A DNA stretch of 64,000 nucleotides from DAOUEX01 sp034430235. GTDB taxonomy: Bacteria > Chloroflexota > Anaerolineae > UBA2200. Below are positions 8,039 to 16,973 of the stretch, one piece after another. The stretch is from contig CAYZGO010000001.1 in NCBI GenBank assembly GCA_964478075.1, positions 1 through 64,000 of the forward strand. The letters run 5' to 3'. A model generated the notes under the pieces. The model was not told the DNA's origin and made no database searches. It saw nothing but the letters and a program-made list of their open reading frames with translations. Numbering within the stretch: position 1 is the stretch's first letter; every line of letters begins with the position of its first letter. Made by a program: the position numbers and the translations under genes.

Positions 8039-8497
8039 GCACATACACAGACAGCACGAGCAAAGCTGAGCGGCTTCTCTTCCTGCCTCTCGCCTTCTGC
8101 GGCTCATACTCTTGTTCATAACAGCGACTTTGATCTCCGACACCCACCCATATTCCACATCCAACACCTAACTCCAAACGCGCTACGACAAGGGATGTCA
8201 TAGGCGATTAACATTCAGCAAGATCCCGCACGCGACTGCCCATGGTTTGCAGAGAGGATCCACCGTGGAAACCGCGATCTACACAACGTCTGGCATGATA
8301 TTCTCACCAGCCGAGTTCATTATGTCGCGTGCATCAGACCGTGGCTGGTCCATGGCGCGTCAGTCTCAGAGCAACCTCTTCGCGCACAGCGGAGAAGCTG
8401 CTCCCTTCGTTCGCGGCAGGCAGAAAGGAGGCAAGAGCAGAGAGCAAATACGCTTGTCAGCCTAGCACAAACACAGAAAAACAAGGAGGGTACTACC
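8039..8497. other. Intergenic region upstream of the exported-protein genes
   Basis: I find no gene, strong promoter or terminator in these 459 bp. A candidate -10 (catgatatt near 8295) is weak. The region ends with the ribosome-binding site of the next gene (aaggaggg). Confidence 0.5.
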
Positions 8498-9646
8498 ATG
8501 AAAATCACCAGAAATGTACTGCTCGTCTTGACCGTACTGGCATTCGCTGCGGCACTGAGCCTGGCCCAAGGATCAGGGCCGCAGAACCAGCCTCAGCCAC
8601 AAGGGGAGGTGTCCATTGCCGCTACAGTAAACAGCCGCATCAGTTACCAGGGCGTCCTCACGGAGCACGGCCATCCGGTGACCGGCAACCGCAATATGGT
8701 CTTCCACTTCTACACCAACAGCCATTGTTCGGGCAGTCCGGTGCAGAGCGTTACCAAGAACAACGTATCGGTGGTCAACGGCCTCTTCAGCGTGGACCTG
8801 GACGTGAATCAGACCAACTTCAACGGGCAGGGGCTGTGGCTGGCGGTTGAAGTAGGCGGCACCCGCGTAGGATGCGAGGAGATACTGCCCGCCCCCTATG
8901 CCCTCAGCCTGAAACCCGGCGCACGCGTACTGGGTACGCTCCAGAACAACCCTGTCCTCTACGTCCGTAACGATGGTAGTGGCATCGCCGTAGGCTTGTG
9001 GGCGACCAGCACGAACGCCGCCGCCGTGTACGGAGAGAGCACCAACGGCATTGGTCTGAGTGGTGTCGGTGGGAATAACAGCATTGGCACGCAAGGCTAC
9101 AACTCGGGCAGCGGCGTTGGTGTCAAGGGCTACAGCGCCACCGGCGCCGCCATCTATGCTGCCGGCAAAATCCAGAGCAGCGCCAAGTCCTACGTCTGGA
9201 TCAGCGGCAACAGTTTCGTCAAGAACAGAAACACCGACACCACACGTTGGGCCATGAGGATGAACGGTGGCACCCTGATCTGGGGCGGAGCCACTACAGG
9301 TATCAGGAACATCTACTACCCCATCACCCTACCCAGCGTGCTCTATGGACAGCCTGTCAAGGTTACCAAGCTCACCGTGCATTACCTGTGCGCAGACGGT
9401 TCGAACTGCTATATCACCCACACGCACCTGCGGAAACAGACCGACGCCGACAGTGACGTGGCCATTATCATCGACGGCACAGACCTCAAGAGCGAGACGG
9501 CCACTTCTCACAGCTTCAATCTGACCAGCAACAACACCCTGAGCGCAGAGCAAGGTGCTTTGGGCCTATACCTGGGCCTGCACTTTACTAATGACAGCGA
9601 TTACGTGCAAATCGGCGCCATCCGCCTCGAGCTCGAGCATGACTAG
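8498..9646 (+). CDS. Exported fibre-like protein
   Basis: The 382-residue product begins with a clear signal peptide (MKITRNVLLVLTVLAFAAALSLA). Residues ~45-145 match the general pattern of a domain common in bacterial fibre-like proteins: ISYQGVLTEHG near the start, a FHFYT strand, NGLFSVDLDV, and PAPYALSL at its end. Gly/Ser-rich repeats follow (VYGESTNGIGLSGVGG, then YNSGSGVGVKGYSATG), typical of beta-helical fibre stems. A C-terminal globular part of ~170 residues is unassigned. The ATG follows AAGGAGGG. The gene lies after the ECF sigma pair and before another exported protein, so it may be part of that regulon. The exact function is unknown. Confidence 0.7.
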   Translation: MKITRNVLLVLTVLAFAAALSLAQGSGPQNQPQPQGEVSIAATVNSRISYQGVLTEHGHPVTGNRNMVFHFYTNSHCSGSPVQSVTKNNVSVVNGLFSVDLDVNQTNFNGQGLWLAVEVGGTRVGCEEILPAPYALSLKPGARVLGTLQNNPVLYVRNDGSGIAVGLWATSTNAAAVYGESTNGIGLSGVGGNNSIGTQGYNSGSGVGVKGYSATGAAIYAAGKIQSSAKSYVWISGNSFVKNRNTDTTRWAMRMNGGTLIWGGATTGIRNIYYPITLPSVLYGQPVKVTKLTVHYLCADGSNCYITHTHLRKQTDADSDVAIIIDGTDLKSETATSHSFNLTSNNTLSAEQGALGLYLGLHFTNDSDYVQIGAIRLELEHD

Positions 9647-9671
9647 CGCCAGTGAGCAAAGGAGGCACGTC

Positions 9672-10079
9672 ATGCGCAAAAGGAAAGCACTGCTTCTGGG
9701 CACGCTCGGCATCCTGCTCGTGGTCAGCACGGTACGCGCACTCGGGAGCGCAGCGGTTACGTATGCCATAGACTGGTGGGTGATAGGTGGCGGAGGAGGG
9801 ACGAGCAGCAGCGGTAGCTACACGCTGAGCGGTACCGTCGGGCAAGGAGTAGTCGGCAGCAGCAGCAGCAGCGGGTATGAAATCGGCGCAGGCTTCTGGT
9901 ATGGCGTACCAGCGGCAGGTCCTACAGCGACACCAACGCACACCTTGACGCCCACCCGCACAAACACGCCAACACCGACGCGAACGGCCACACCCACTGT
10001 CGGCCCCTCGCCGACAGCAACACTGACTGGCTATTGGCTATACCTGCCGGTCACCATGAGAAACGTCTGGCTGCCGTAG
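9672..10079 (+). CDS. Small exported protein with Thr/Pro linker and C-terminal LP-type tail
   Basis: The 135-residue product has a signal peptide, then a ~60-residue segment (YTLSGTVGQGVVGSSSSSGY ... GFWYG). That segment resembles a short domain seen in many exported proteins of filamentous Chloroflexota. A Thr/Pro linker follows, and the tail is YWLYLPVTMRNVWLP. The tail resembles those of the four large surface proteins in this window. The start at 9672 is supported by AAAGGAGGCACG; an upstream in-frame start at 9555 lies inside the previous gene. The gene follows the fibre-like gene by 25 bp and is probably cotranscribed with it. Confidence 0.7.
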   Translation: MRKRKALLLGTLGILLVVSTVRALGSAAVTYAIDWWVIGGGGGTSSSGSYTLSGTVGQGVVGSSSSSGYEIGAGFWYGVPAAGPTATPTHTLTPTRTNTPTPTRTATPTVGPSPTATLTGYWLYLPVTMRNVWLP

Positions 10080-10106
10080 CAGCAGCCTATCACACACACC
10101 ATATAG

Positions 10107-10140
10107 CAGCCCTCCCGAATGCATTGCTTCGGGAAGGCTG
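10107..10140 (+). terminator. Hairpin downstream of the exported-protein genes
   Basis: CAGCC plus TCCCGAA pair with TTCGGGA plus GGCTG around an 8-nt loop, giving a 12-bp stem with one internal mismatch. No T-run follows, so it may be a Rho-type end, an mRNA stabiliser or a repeat. Confidence 0.4.
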
Positions 10141-10182
10141 GCCCATTCGAGCGTCCGCGTATTGGTAGAGGCGTAGCCGCCT

Positions 10183-10262
10183 GTCTCGTCGTGGATCTTG
10201 GCGCCAGGCCAAGGCCACAGGCGATGGTTCGCCTCGCTCTGACGAGGCATGCTACGCCTCTA
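10183..10262 (+). repeat. Dispersed repeat, family A, copy 2
   Basis: This segment begins gtctcgtcgtggatcttgg and is the same family as 3315-3395 and 28765-28812. Its inner part (gatcttggcgccaggccaag) is nearly identical to the inverted copy at 28.8 kb. Confidence 0.75.
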
Positions 10263-10485
10263 CCACCTTTGCCCCACAGGGCCTTTCCAAAGTCAGCCGG
10301 CCTCCGCACGTTCCCCCGCAGTCGGCGTTTACGCCTTTGGCGCAAAGACAAGGCACTGCCGGGTCGTCTCCACGGCCTTTGCACGAGCGGCGTACCATCG
10401 CCAGGAGCCGCGGCAGTCCAACTGCCGCTGAACATGATGGATATAACCAGACGTTGGAAAAGCCCTGCTTCGTCCCATGGTCTAC
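10263..10485. other. Intergenic repeat mosaic
   Basis: No gene is visible. A segment around 10325-10365 (cgcaaagacaaggcactgccg) recurs in diverged form near 34785-34810. caactgccgctgaaca near 10418 recurs near 83-100. Confidence 0.5.
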
Positions 10486-10514
10486 TTGTGACCAGCCACG
10501 CCCTGTGCTATAAT
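10486..10514 (+). promoter_or_regulatory. Promoter of the nuclease-methyltransferase gene
   Basis: TTGTGA (10486-10491) and TATAAT (10509-10514) are 17 bp apart; TGTGC precedes the -10. The GTG start of the gene is ~105 bp downstream. Confidence 0.6.
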
Positions 10515-10626
10515 GACAGTGGCAGGATCCAAAGCACCAACTGGTCTATTGACAACCATCGGGGCATAGCATATCCTGGTAGGAAGCATCGAGTCCCCCA
10601 CGGAGCACTCCAGGAGGCGAAAAGCA

Positions 10627-13600
10627 GTGAAAACCTCTGCGCTGCGTGACTATCTCAGAGAAGTAGAACTCAACGTCCAAAAGGGTATCTCCACGGAGCA
10701 CACTTTCCGATCTGCCCTTGAGAGCCTCGTAGAAGCTTTGGGCGAGGGCGTAGATGCAACCAACGAGCCCACCCACGTCGCTTGTGGCGCGCCTGACTTT
10801 ATCGTCACTCGGAATGGTGTACCTCTGGGCTACATCGAGTGCAAGGATGTAGGGAAAACCCTGGATGAAGCGGAACGTTCGGAGCAACTAAAACGGTATC
10901 GTGAGTCGCTCAATAACCTCATTCTCACCGATTACCTCGAATTTCGCTGGTACGTCGAGGGCCAGCGGCGAGATGTGGCGCGCCTGGCAAACGTCGGCAA
11001 AGGCGGAGAGGCGGCAGTCACAGCGCTTTTCGAGGCCTTTTTCACCCAGTCCGTGCCCACCATTGGGACGCCCAGCGAACTGGCCCGACGCATGGCCGCC
11101 CAGGCACGTCTCGTGCGCAACCTCATCGAGCGCACCTTCGAACAGGAAACTGAGCAGGGCAAATTGCACGAGGAACTGAAGGCCTTCCGCGAAACGCTCA
11201 TCCCCGACCTGGACGCAAAGCGATTCGCCGACATGTACGCTCAGACCATCGCCTATGGATTGTTTGCCGCTCGCGAGCGCGCACGCGATGGTGAGCCCTT
11301 CACCAGACAGAATGCAGCATGGAACCTGCCTCCCACCAACCCGTTCTTGCGCAAGATGTTCCACCGCATCGCCGGCCCAGAGCTGGATCAACGCATCGCC
11401 TGGGCGGTGAATGACCTGGCACAGCTTCTGGAACGGGCCGACATGTCGGAGGTGCTGCGAGGCTTTGGCAAAGCCACCCAACGGCAGGACCCCGTGGTGC
11501 ACTTTTACGAGACGTTCCTGGCCGCCTACGACCCGGCCCTGCGCCAGCGCCGGGGTGTCTACTACACGCCTGAACCGGTGGTCACGTACATCGTGCACTC
11601 CATTGACTACATCTTGAGGACACAGTTCGATCGGCCCTTGGGGTTGGCAGACATCGGGCACGATGCCAGCAAAGTCTATGTCCTCGACCCGGCGTGCGGC
11701 ACGGGTACCTTCCTCTATTTCGTCGTCCAGCAGATACACGAAACGCTGGTCAGCATGGGCCAGTCTGGCGCCTGGGACCGCTACGTGGAGCAGCACTTGT
11801 TACTACGCCTCTTTGGGTTCGAGCTGCTCATGGCTCCCTACGCCATAGCTCACCTCAAGTTGGCGATGCAGCTGCAGGAAAGCGGCTACAGTTTCGCCAG
11901 TGGGCAGCGATTGGGCATCTACCTGACGAACGCGCTGGAACAGGCCGCCAAGCGCAGCGAGGTGCTGTTCGCCCGCTGGATCACTGAGGAAGCCGATGAG
12001 GCGGCCAAGATAAAGGCAGAACTGCCCATCATGGTGGTCTTGGGCAATCCGCCCTATTCTGTCAGTTCGGCTAACAAAAGCCCCTACATTGACCAACTAA
12101 TGGACCCCTACAAGACCGCTGTGCGTGGCGAGCGCAACATCCAGCCGCTGTCCGATGATTATATCAAGTTCATCCGCTTCGCACACGACCGCATCGAGCG
12201 CACGGGCCAGGGCATTGTTGGCATGATTACCAATCACGCCTACCTGTCTGGCCTAATCCACCGGGGGATGAGAGAAGAGCTGATGAAATCCTTCTCCGAG
12301 ATCTATATCCTCAACCTGCACGGCAGTGCTCTATTGGGCGAGAGAACTCCCGATGGTGCAAAGGATGAGAACGTCTTTGACATCCGGCCAGGCGTGGCTA
12401 TTGCCCTCTTCGTCAAGAAGCGGGGGCACAAAGGCCCAGCTCATGTGCAGTACGCCGATTTGTGGGGGTTGCGCGAGCAAAAGTATCGCTACCTCCTGGA
12501 GAACGACGTCAGTAGCACTGATGATTGGCAAACACTGGAGCCAGTGTCACCGTACTTCTTCTTTGTGCCCAAGAAGCTCGATTTACTTGGTGAATACGAA
12601 CGTGGCTGGAGCATCACGGATGTGCTACCGGTGAACTCCAGCGGGATCAAGACCCACCGTGACCACTTTGTGATTGATTTCGAAATGAAGCGGCTTCAAT
12701 CAAGAGTTGCTGCACTGCGAGACCAGACTCTTTCTGATGATGAAGTGAGAGACACATTTAGACTACCAGATACCGGGACTTGGAAACTGGCCCAGGCAAG
12801 GGCTAGACTCCAGGCACGCCAGTATTGGGATGCAGACTTCAAGCCCTGTCTATACCGCCCGTTCGACATCCGAGCGATTTACTACTCCGGTGATCTAATT
12901 GACCGATCGCGACCTGAAGTTATGCGCCACATGCTACACGATAATGTGGCCCTTTTGACAATGAGGAGAATTCGAACAGAAACGTATAATCACTTCTTAG
13001 TCACAAAGTCTATCGTTGGGAAAGACGCCGTATCCATCAAGGATAACTGTGTGATTTTTCCCCTCTATCTATACACTGCGCCCGAGGACACAGCAGACAC
13101 GCTTTTTGAGACAGAGGAGGTGAGCAGGGAGCCCAACCTCTCACCCAAGTTCATCGCTGCCGTCACGCAGAACCTGGGGCTCGGCTTTGTGCCAGATGGC
13201 AAGGGGAATCTGGAGACCACCTTCGGTCCAGAGGACATCCTTCATTATGCCTACGCCATCTTCCACTCTCCCATCTACCGCGAACGCTACGCCGAACTCC
13301 TGAACATTGACTTCCCCCGCCTGCCGCTCACCTCGGAGCGAGCCTTGTTCAAAGCACTGGCGGAGAAGGGCGAGCAGTTAGTCGCCCTGCACCTGATGGA
13401 ATCGCCGCTGCTGAACCAGCTCATCACCCGCTTCCCCGCGGTCGGTTCCAACGAGGTAGTGAAAGTCCGCTACGTGGAGCCGCGTCAGGATGACCGTGGG
13501 AATGAGGTTCCCGGGCGCGTGCACATCAACAAGACACAGTACTTCGAGGGCATCCCACTGGACGTTTGGGAATTCCACATTGGGGGCTACCAGGTACTGC

Positions 13601-13743
13601 ACAAGTGGCTCAAGGACCGCAAAGGGCGGATACTGTCATTTGAGGATTTGTTCCACTACCAGAAGATCGTCGTGGCCCTCAAAGAGACAATGCGCCTCAT
13701 GGAGGAGATTGACGCGCTCATACCTGCGTGGCCGATCCATTGA
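10627..13743 (+). CDS. Type ISP/IIG-like restriction enzyme: nuclease fused to N6-adenine DNA methyltransferase
   Basis: The 1038-residue product is a single-chain restriction-modification protein. Residues ~10-110 form a PD-(D/E)XK nuclease domain (APDFIV, then YIECKD about 13 residues on). A helical coupler leads to a gamma-type adenine methyltransferase: motif I is VLDPACGTGTFLY (about 350) and motif IV is VVLGNPPYSVSS (about 475). The last ~500 residues resemble the target-recognition and C-terminal regions of Type ISP enzymes. I see no helicase motifs between nuclease and methylase, so it is shorter than LlaGI-type proteins. GTG is the start, with CCAGGAGGCGAAA upstream. It would cut unmodified foreign DNA and protect host DNA by adenine methylation. 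The downstream gene may belong to the same defence locus. Confidence 0.85.
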   Translation: MKTSALRDYLREVELNVQKGISTEHTFRSALESLVEALGEGVDATNEPTHVACGAPDFIVTRNGVPLGYIECKDVGKTLDEAERSEQLKRYRESLNNLILTDYLEFRWYVEGQRRDVARLANVGKGGEAAVTALFEAFFTQSVPTIGTPSELARRMAAQARLVRNLIERTFEQETEQGKLHEELKAFRETLIPDLDAKRFADMYAQTIAYGLFAARERARDGEPFTRQNAAWNLPPTNPFLRKMFHRIAGPELDQRIAWAVNDLAQLLERADMSEVLRGFGKATQRQDPVVHFYETFLAAYDPALRQRRGVYYTPEPVVTYIVHSIDYILRTQFDRPLGLADIGHDASKVYVLDPACGTGTFLYFVVQQIHETLVSMGQSGAWDRYVEQHLLLRLFGFELLMAPYAIAHLKLAMQLQESGYSFASGQRLGIYLTNALEQAAKRSEVLFARWITEEADEAAKIKAELPIMVVLGNPPYSVSSANKSPYIDQLMDPYKTAVRGERNIQPLSDDYIKFIRFAHDRIERTGQGIVGMITNHAYLSGLIHRGMREELMKSFSEIYILNLHGSALLGERTPDGAKDENVFDIRPGVAIALFVKKRGHKGPAHVQYADLWGLREQKYRYLLENDVSSTDDWQTLEPVSPYFFFVPKKLDLLGEYERGWSITDVLPVNSSGIKTHRDHFVIDFEMKRLQSRVAALRDQTLSDDEVRDTFRLPDTGTWKLAQARARLQARQYWDADFKPCLYRPFDIRAIYYSGDLIDRSRPEVMRHMLHDNVALLTMRRIRTETYNHFLVTKSIVGKDAVSIKDNCVIFPLYLYTAPEDTADTLFETEEVSREPNLSPKFIAAVTQNLGLGFVPDGKGNLETTFGPEDILHYAYAIFHSPIYRERYAELLNIDFPRLPLTSERALFKALAEKGEQLVALHLMESPLLNQLITRFPAVGSNEVVKVRYVEPRQDDRGNEVPGRVHINKTQYFEGIPLDVWEFHIGGYQVLHKWLKDRKGRILSFEDLFHYQKIVVALKETMRLMEEIDALIPAWPIH

Positions 13744-13853
13744 GAGCACATAGACGCATAGCAATGTGGCTTATCACATCTGCATGATAAGGATAATTCC
13801 GCTACGGCACGCGGGCCTGTAGAGAGAACCGTACTCCGGATTCAGGGCAACGA

Positions 13854-15233
13854 ATGGACATTGAGAGATTGGTACACAATCTGTTTGGCTTCCAAATCAA
13901 GCAGGCCCACTTTTGTCGCGGCTTTCATCAGAGTGAGCATTGTGAGCAACTCAAGGATGTCGCTGTCCGTGTATACTTCGCCGACCACGTACGCCACAGA
14001 TTCCCTTTTGTCCATCCATCATTTACTCCAGGTTTTGGACAAGGCGAACTAGGCTTTTGGCTTCGTGGGCAACAACTAGCGCTGCAACTCTATTTGATGT
14101 GTACTTGTGTCGACGCACTTGCTAGCAAGAGTCCACCGACATTTCACGAGTGGCTCCAAGTAAGTAGACCTGGGAAGAAGGCCAAGTATCACACTAACGA
14201 TGAGAGCATATCGGACATTCTGCACGACGTTTTGGATAGCCCCCGCCCAGATGAGCTCCGTCGGGCCGCCGCAAGGCTATACACGGAGATATACTTACCA
14301 CACTTTGGGAATCGCAGAGGATTCTTGCAGTTCTTCAGTGAACTTCCACTACCGTTGAAGGATCTACTGGAGAGTGTCTACGTCATTTCGGACTGTCTGT
14401 ATGAAGAGATCCCTGACGGGTCAGTTTGGGAGCATGTACACAAACAGTGGACCGGCAAGAGTCAGGAGGAGAGAATACGGAGCATAGCACAGTACCTATA
14501 TCACCATCGGCGTAATCCATACACACATAGGGCCAAAGCTGCGCCACCGCGTGAAACTCGCGACTGGCGCCAGACAATGCCAGAAGAATGGAGTAGCAAG
14601 TCTGGGGATTTCGACACAGCCTACGACCCTCTAAGAGATGTGGCAAGGGAAGGCGACAAATACAGGATCGTGAGGTTCAGAGGTGAGCCACGAGAAGATG
14701 AATCGCTTCTCCTGCGCCTAGCTGTTGCCATTGCATGTCTGAGGAAGCTAGCATATGCTACGGACGCCAAGTACGTGCAGGGCTTCCGAAGGTATCAAAT
14801 ACGTCGAGAGATCATGTACCTATCCATGCGCGAGATGGATATCGTATTTGAAATGCTCAGATACTACAATGGTGAAAACCAGGAACACCCTCTTTATTCG
14901 CCACTCCAGTGGCTGCCGGTGTTTCCATTGGCCGAGATCAGGAAGCTACGACCTTATCTTCGCACTGACACGACCCTGGAGAGGGGCATTGACAAACGAA
15001 TTCAAGAGTACCTGGGTCGACTCGCACGCGTAAGTACTTCCATAAAGACATTCAACAAAGCCCACTTCCCACAGGGGAGGTTGTTTCCACTTTCCCAACC
15101 AGAGGTGACACGCAAGGCTAGAGCCGAAACGTACGCTGCGATACGAGACATGGCTGAGTTGAGAGGACTAGCAGAAGTAATGCACAACATCTATCGCTGG
15201 CTTGACGACTTGGCTGATAGAATCATTTGGTAG
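13854..15233 (+). CDS. Unrecognised 459-residue protein with a HEPN-like R-x4-H motif
   Basis: I do not recognise this family with certainty. The protein is soluble, rich in charged and aromatic residues, and has no signal peptide. At residues 214-226 (YLYHHRRNPYTHR) it carries R-N-P-Y-T-H, the R-x4-H pattern with a polar residue after the Arg that marks catalytic HEPN ribonucleases. A long helix precedes it, as in HEPN folds. It follows the nuclease-methyltransferase by 110 bp on the same strand and ends just before a strong terminator, so the two probably form one defence locus. No antitoxin-like partner (MNT or small nucleotidyltransferase) is visible. The ribosome site before 13854 is weak. 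Confidence 0.6.
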   Translation: MDIERLVHNLFGFQIKQAHFCRGFHQSEHCEQLKDVAVRVYFADHVRHRFPFVHPSFTPGFGQGELGFWLRGQQLALQLYLMCTCVDALASKSPPTFHEWLQVSRPGKKAKYHTNDESISDILHDVLDSPRPDELRRAAARLYTEIYLPHFGNRRGFLQFFSELPLPLKDLLESVYVISDCLYEEIPDGSVWEHVHKQWTGKSQEERIRSIAQYLYHHRRNPYTHRAKAAPPRETRDWRQTMPEEWSSKSGDFDTAYDPLRDVAREGDKYRIVRFRGEPREDESLLLRLAVAIACLRKLAYATDAKYVQGFRRYQIRREIMYLSMREMDIVFEMLRYYNGENQEHPLYSPLQWLPVFPLAEIRKLRPYLRTDTTLERGIDKRIQEYLGRLARVSTSIKTFNKAHFPQGRLFPLSQPEVTRKARAETYAAIRDMAELRGLAEVMHNIYRWLDDLADRIIW

Positions 15234-15310
15234 AATGGGTAGGCTCACCCAATCATATTTCGTGTACGATACGGCCAGAATAACACGGTTGGGGAGCTGC
15301 ATATCAAGTC

Positions 15311-15345
15311 AAGAAGCCCGTTTTCTTGGAGAAAACGGGCTTCTT
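15311..15345. terminator. Perfect 15-bp bidirectional terminator
   Basis: AAGAAGCCCGTTTTC and its exact complement flank a 5-nt loop; each strand ends in a pyrimidine-rich arm (TTCTTC). It separates the plus-strand defence genes from the minus-strand phage operon. Confidence 0.85.
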
Positions 15346-15421
15346 CTGACCCAGGCGGCGCGTTTCTAACCGCCGCCCTTCAGGAATCCTCTTCATCCGC
15401 TTAATCTGCTGACTGCTTCCC

Positions 15422-16069
15422 CTACTCATCCCACTTGTCAGCCGACCACCACCCTATCCGGCTATCCTCACTTGCACCCTCACGCGACGATATAGTGAAC
15501 ACACGCGCCCAAAACTCCTTGAGCCGCGCCTTCCCCCACGCCATGTACGCCTCTATCTCCGTGTCACCTATCGTCACGGTCCCCATCAAAGCCCGACCCT
15601 TCGCCACCGCAGCGTAGCCGGCTGCACCCACGATCAACGCCGCCTTCTCAAACTCGTCCAACGTCGTTGCCGTCGCTGAGTCCAGGTCCTCCAGCGTCTG
15701 CATCTTGTCGAAGAAGATACGCAGGTCATAGGCCGCATCAGGATCACCACCGTCGTACTCTAAGAGGAGCGTCGCATCATCCAGCATCCGCCACTTCACA
15801 GGATGACTCTTCTTGTAGCTGCTGTCAGTGCTCAGGTACGGATACCACACCTCGACCACCGACATCAAGCCACTGATCCCAGAGATATCATACTCCCACT
15901 GATCATCTACTGCATCGATGGTGTCAACGCCCCGCGCAGGCAGCGCCTGGCTCAGCTCACTCAACGCCAGACGTACAGCGTCGTCCAGCTCGTCAGTCGT
16001 CCACTGCTCGTTGCTCGCATCCTTCAGCAAACCCTCGACACGGTCCCGGAGATCGTCCAGGTCAGACAT
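15422..16069 (-). CDS. Phage head-tail connector/adaptor-like protein
   Basis: The 215-residue product has an N-terminal helical segment (DLDDLRDRVEGLLKDAS, then WTTDELDDAVRLALSELSQ). That pattern is common in gp6-like adaptor proteins, and a beta-rich middle with several Tyr/Trp residues follows. It ends acidic. Start overlaps the end of the upstream gene by 8 bp, so it is translationally coupled. It is last in the operon, ahead of the terminator. The assignment rests on helix pattern and neighbours rather than a catalytic motif. Confidence 0.55.
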   Translation of the reverse strand: MSDLDDLRDRVEGLLKDASNEQWTTDELDDAVRLALSELSQALPARGVDTIDAVDDQWEYDISGISGLMSVVEVWYPYLSTDSSYKKSHPVKWRMLDDATLLLEYDGGDPDAAYDLRIFFDKMQTLEDLDSATATTLDEFEKAALIVGAAGYAAVAKGRALMGTVTIGDTEIEAYMAWGKARLKEFWARVFTISSREGASEDSRIGWWSADKWDE

Positions 16070-16325
16070 AGACTACCGTCGCCTCAATCGTGCCCGCGTC
16101 CTTCACCAGGTACAGAGAGCTCGAGAACGCCAGCGGCAGCGCTGGCGTGAATACCGCCGACCCCGCCGCCCCCGTCGCCAAGTTCACGATCGCGGTCCCA
16201 GAAGACCCACCGTCCTTCAACGTGATCTCCGCAGCACCCGTAGCCGTCAGGATCACCGCCACCAGCAGACCAGCCGAAGCCTTGATCTCCGCGCTATCTG
16301 TCTTTACCACAGACGCAGCAGCCAT
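16062..16325 (-). CDS. Small phage structural-type protein, beta-rich, unknown function
   Basis: The 87-residue product (starts MAAASVVKTDSAEI) is rich in Ala, Gly, Thr and Val, with alternating strands and no charged core motif. That is typical of small head-decoration or fibre-like phage proteins. Its ATG overlaps the stop of the upstream gene (TGATG) and its end overlaps the start of the connector-like gene. An upstream in-frame start at 16373 would overlap the previous gene by 49 bp and is unlikely. I do not recognise the family. Confidence 0.55.
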   Translation of the reverse strand: MAAASVVKTDSAEIKASAGLLVAVILTATGAAEITLKDGGSSGTAIVNLATGAAGSAVFTPALPLAFSSSLYLVKDAGTIEATVVYV

Positions 16326-16507
16326 CACTTGCCACCCTTCTTCTTGGCCTTCGCCGGCTCCTTCTTCGCACACTTCACCTCAAGAGCCGACACCCGCTTG
16401 CTCAGCTCCTCCCACGCAGATCGCCAATCATCATCCGCGCTCTCTAGCCAAGCCACACGCGCCCTCAACCCTCGCAACTCCGAACTTCCACCACCAGACA
16501 CGATCAT
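16325..16507 (-). CDS. Small coiled-coil protein with a lysine-rich tail
   Basis: The 60-residue product has one amphipathic helix (LRGLRARVAWLESADDDW ... LSKRVSALE) followed by a Lys/Ala-rich C-terminus (KKEPAKAKKKGGK). AGGAGG lies one base before the ATG at 16507. A GTG two codons later has normal spacing and may be the real start. It is coupled to the next gene. Function unknown; small coiled-coil proteins of this type are common between head and tail genes. Confidence 0.55.
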   Translation of the reverse strand: MIVSGGGSSELRGLRARVAWLESADDDWRSAWEELSKRVSALEVKCAKKEPAKAKKKGGK

Positions 16508-16973
16508 ACCTCCTTATTTTGCTCGGGGGCCGCTGCACATGATCCACCGGCGCGAACCTCAACAGCCGGCAACCCCACGGCCCCCGACTATGTAGTTATC
16601 GACTCTAAGTTGCGCGTTGATATCCGAGACGCGCCCCTCGGCCGAGAAAGGAGAAATCTATGAGAAAGGCCAGCCTGACCCACCTTTGTCCCTCGACCTT
16701 CGGTCACGCAGAGCGGGGCCAAAGACCTAGGGGCGAATCAAGCCAACCAGACCCACCCCTTGCCCCCTTTTACCCTTACTCACATGGGTACCCTTTCCTA
16801 CACGGGAATCCGTTAATAGGGCAGGGTCAGGCAGTCTACAGTCCATTGTGGTCCTCAGGAGGCGCTCACTCCATTGTGGTCCTCAGGAAGCGCTCGCTCC
16901 ATTGTGGTCCTCAGGAAGCGCTCGCTACATTCTAGTCCTCAGCAACCTCTACCCCACATCACGCCCAGTGACT
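16508..16973. other. Non-coding gap inside the phage operon
   Basis: This 466-bp gap interrupts an otherwise compact operon. It contains a copy of the dispersed 'cacctttgtccctcg...gggccaaagacc' element (about 16678-16735). It also holds the 28-bp tandem array listed separately. A plus-strand frame at 16660-16935 has a good ribosome site (AAAGGAG) but encodes only these repeats, so I do not call it a gene. Confidence 0.55.
16842..16947. repeat. 28-bp tandem repeat, about four copies
   Basis: Units start at 16842, 16870, 16898 and 16926 (tccattgtggtcctcagga...), with exact 28-bp spacing and no spacers. The last unit is diverged and incomplete. Confidence 0.9.

Noticed and set aside
16660..16935. 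Plus-strand ORF with a good ribosome site
   Set aside because: Its product is translated dispersed-repeat DNA, including the 28-bp array. It has no domain and runs against the operon.
16842..16947. CRISPR array suggested by 28-bp repeats
   Set aside because: The units abut without spacers and there are no cas genes.
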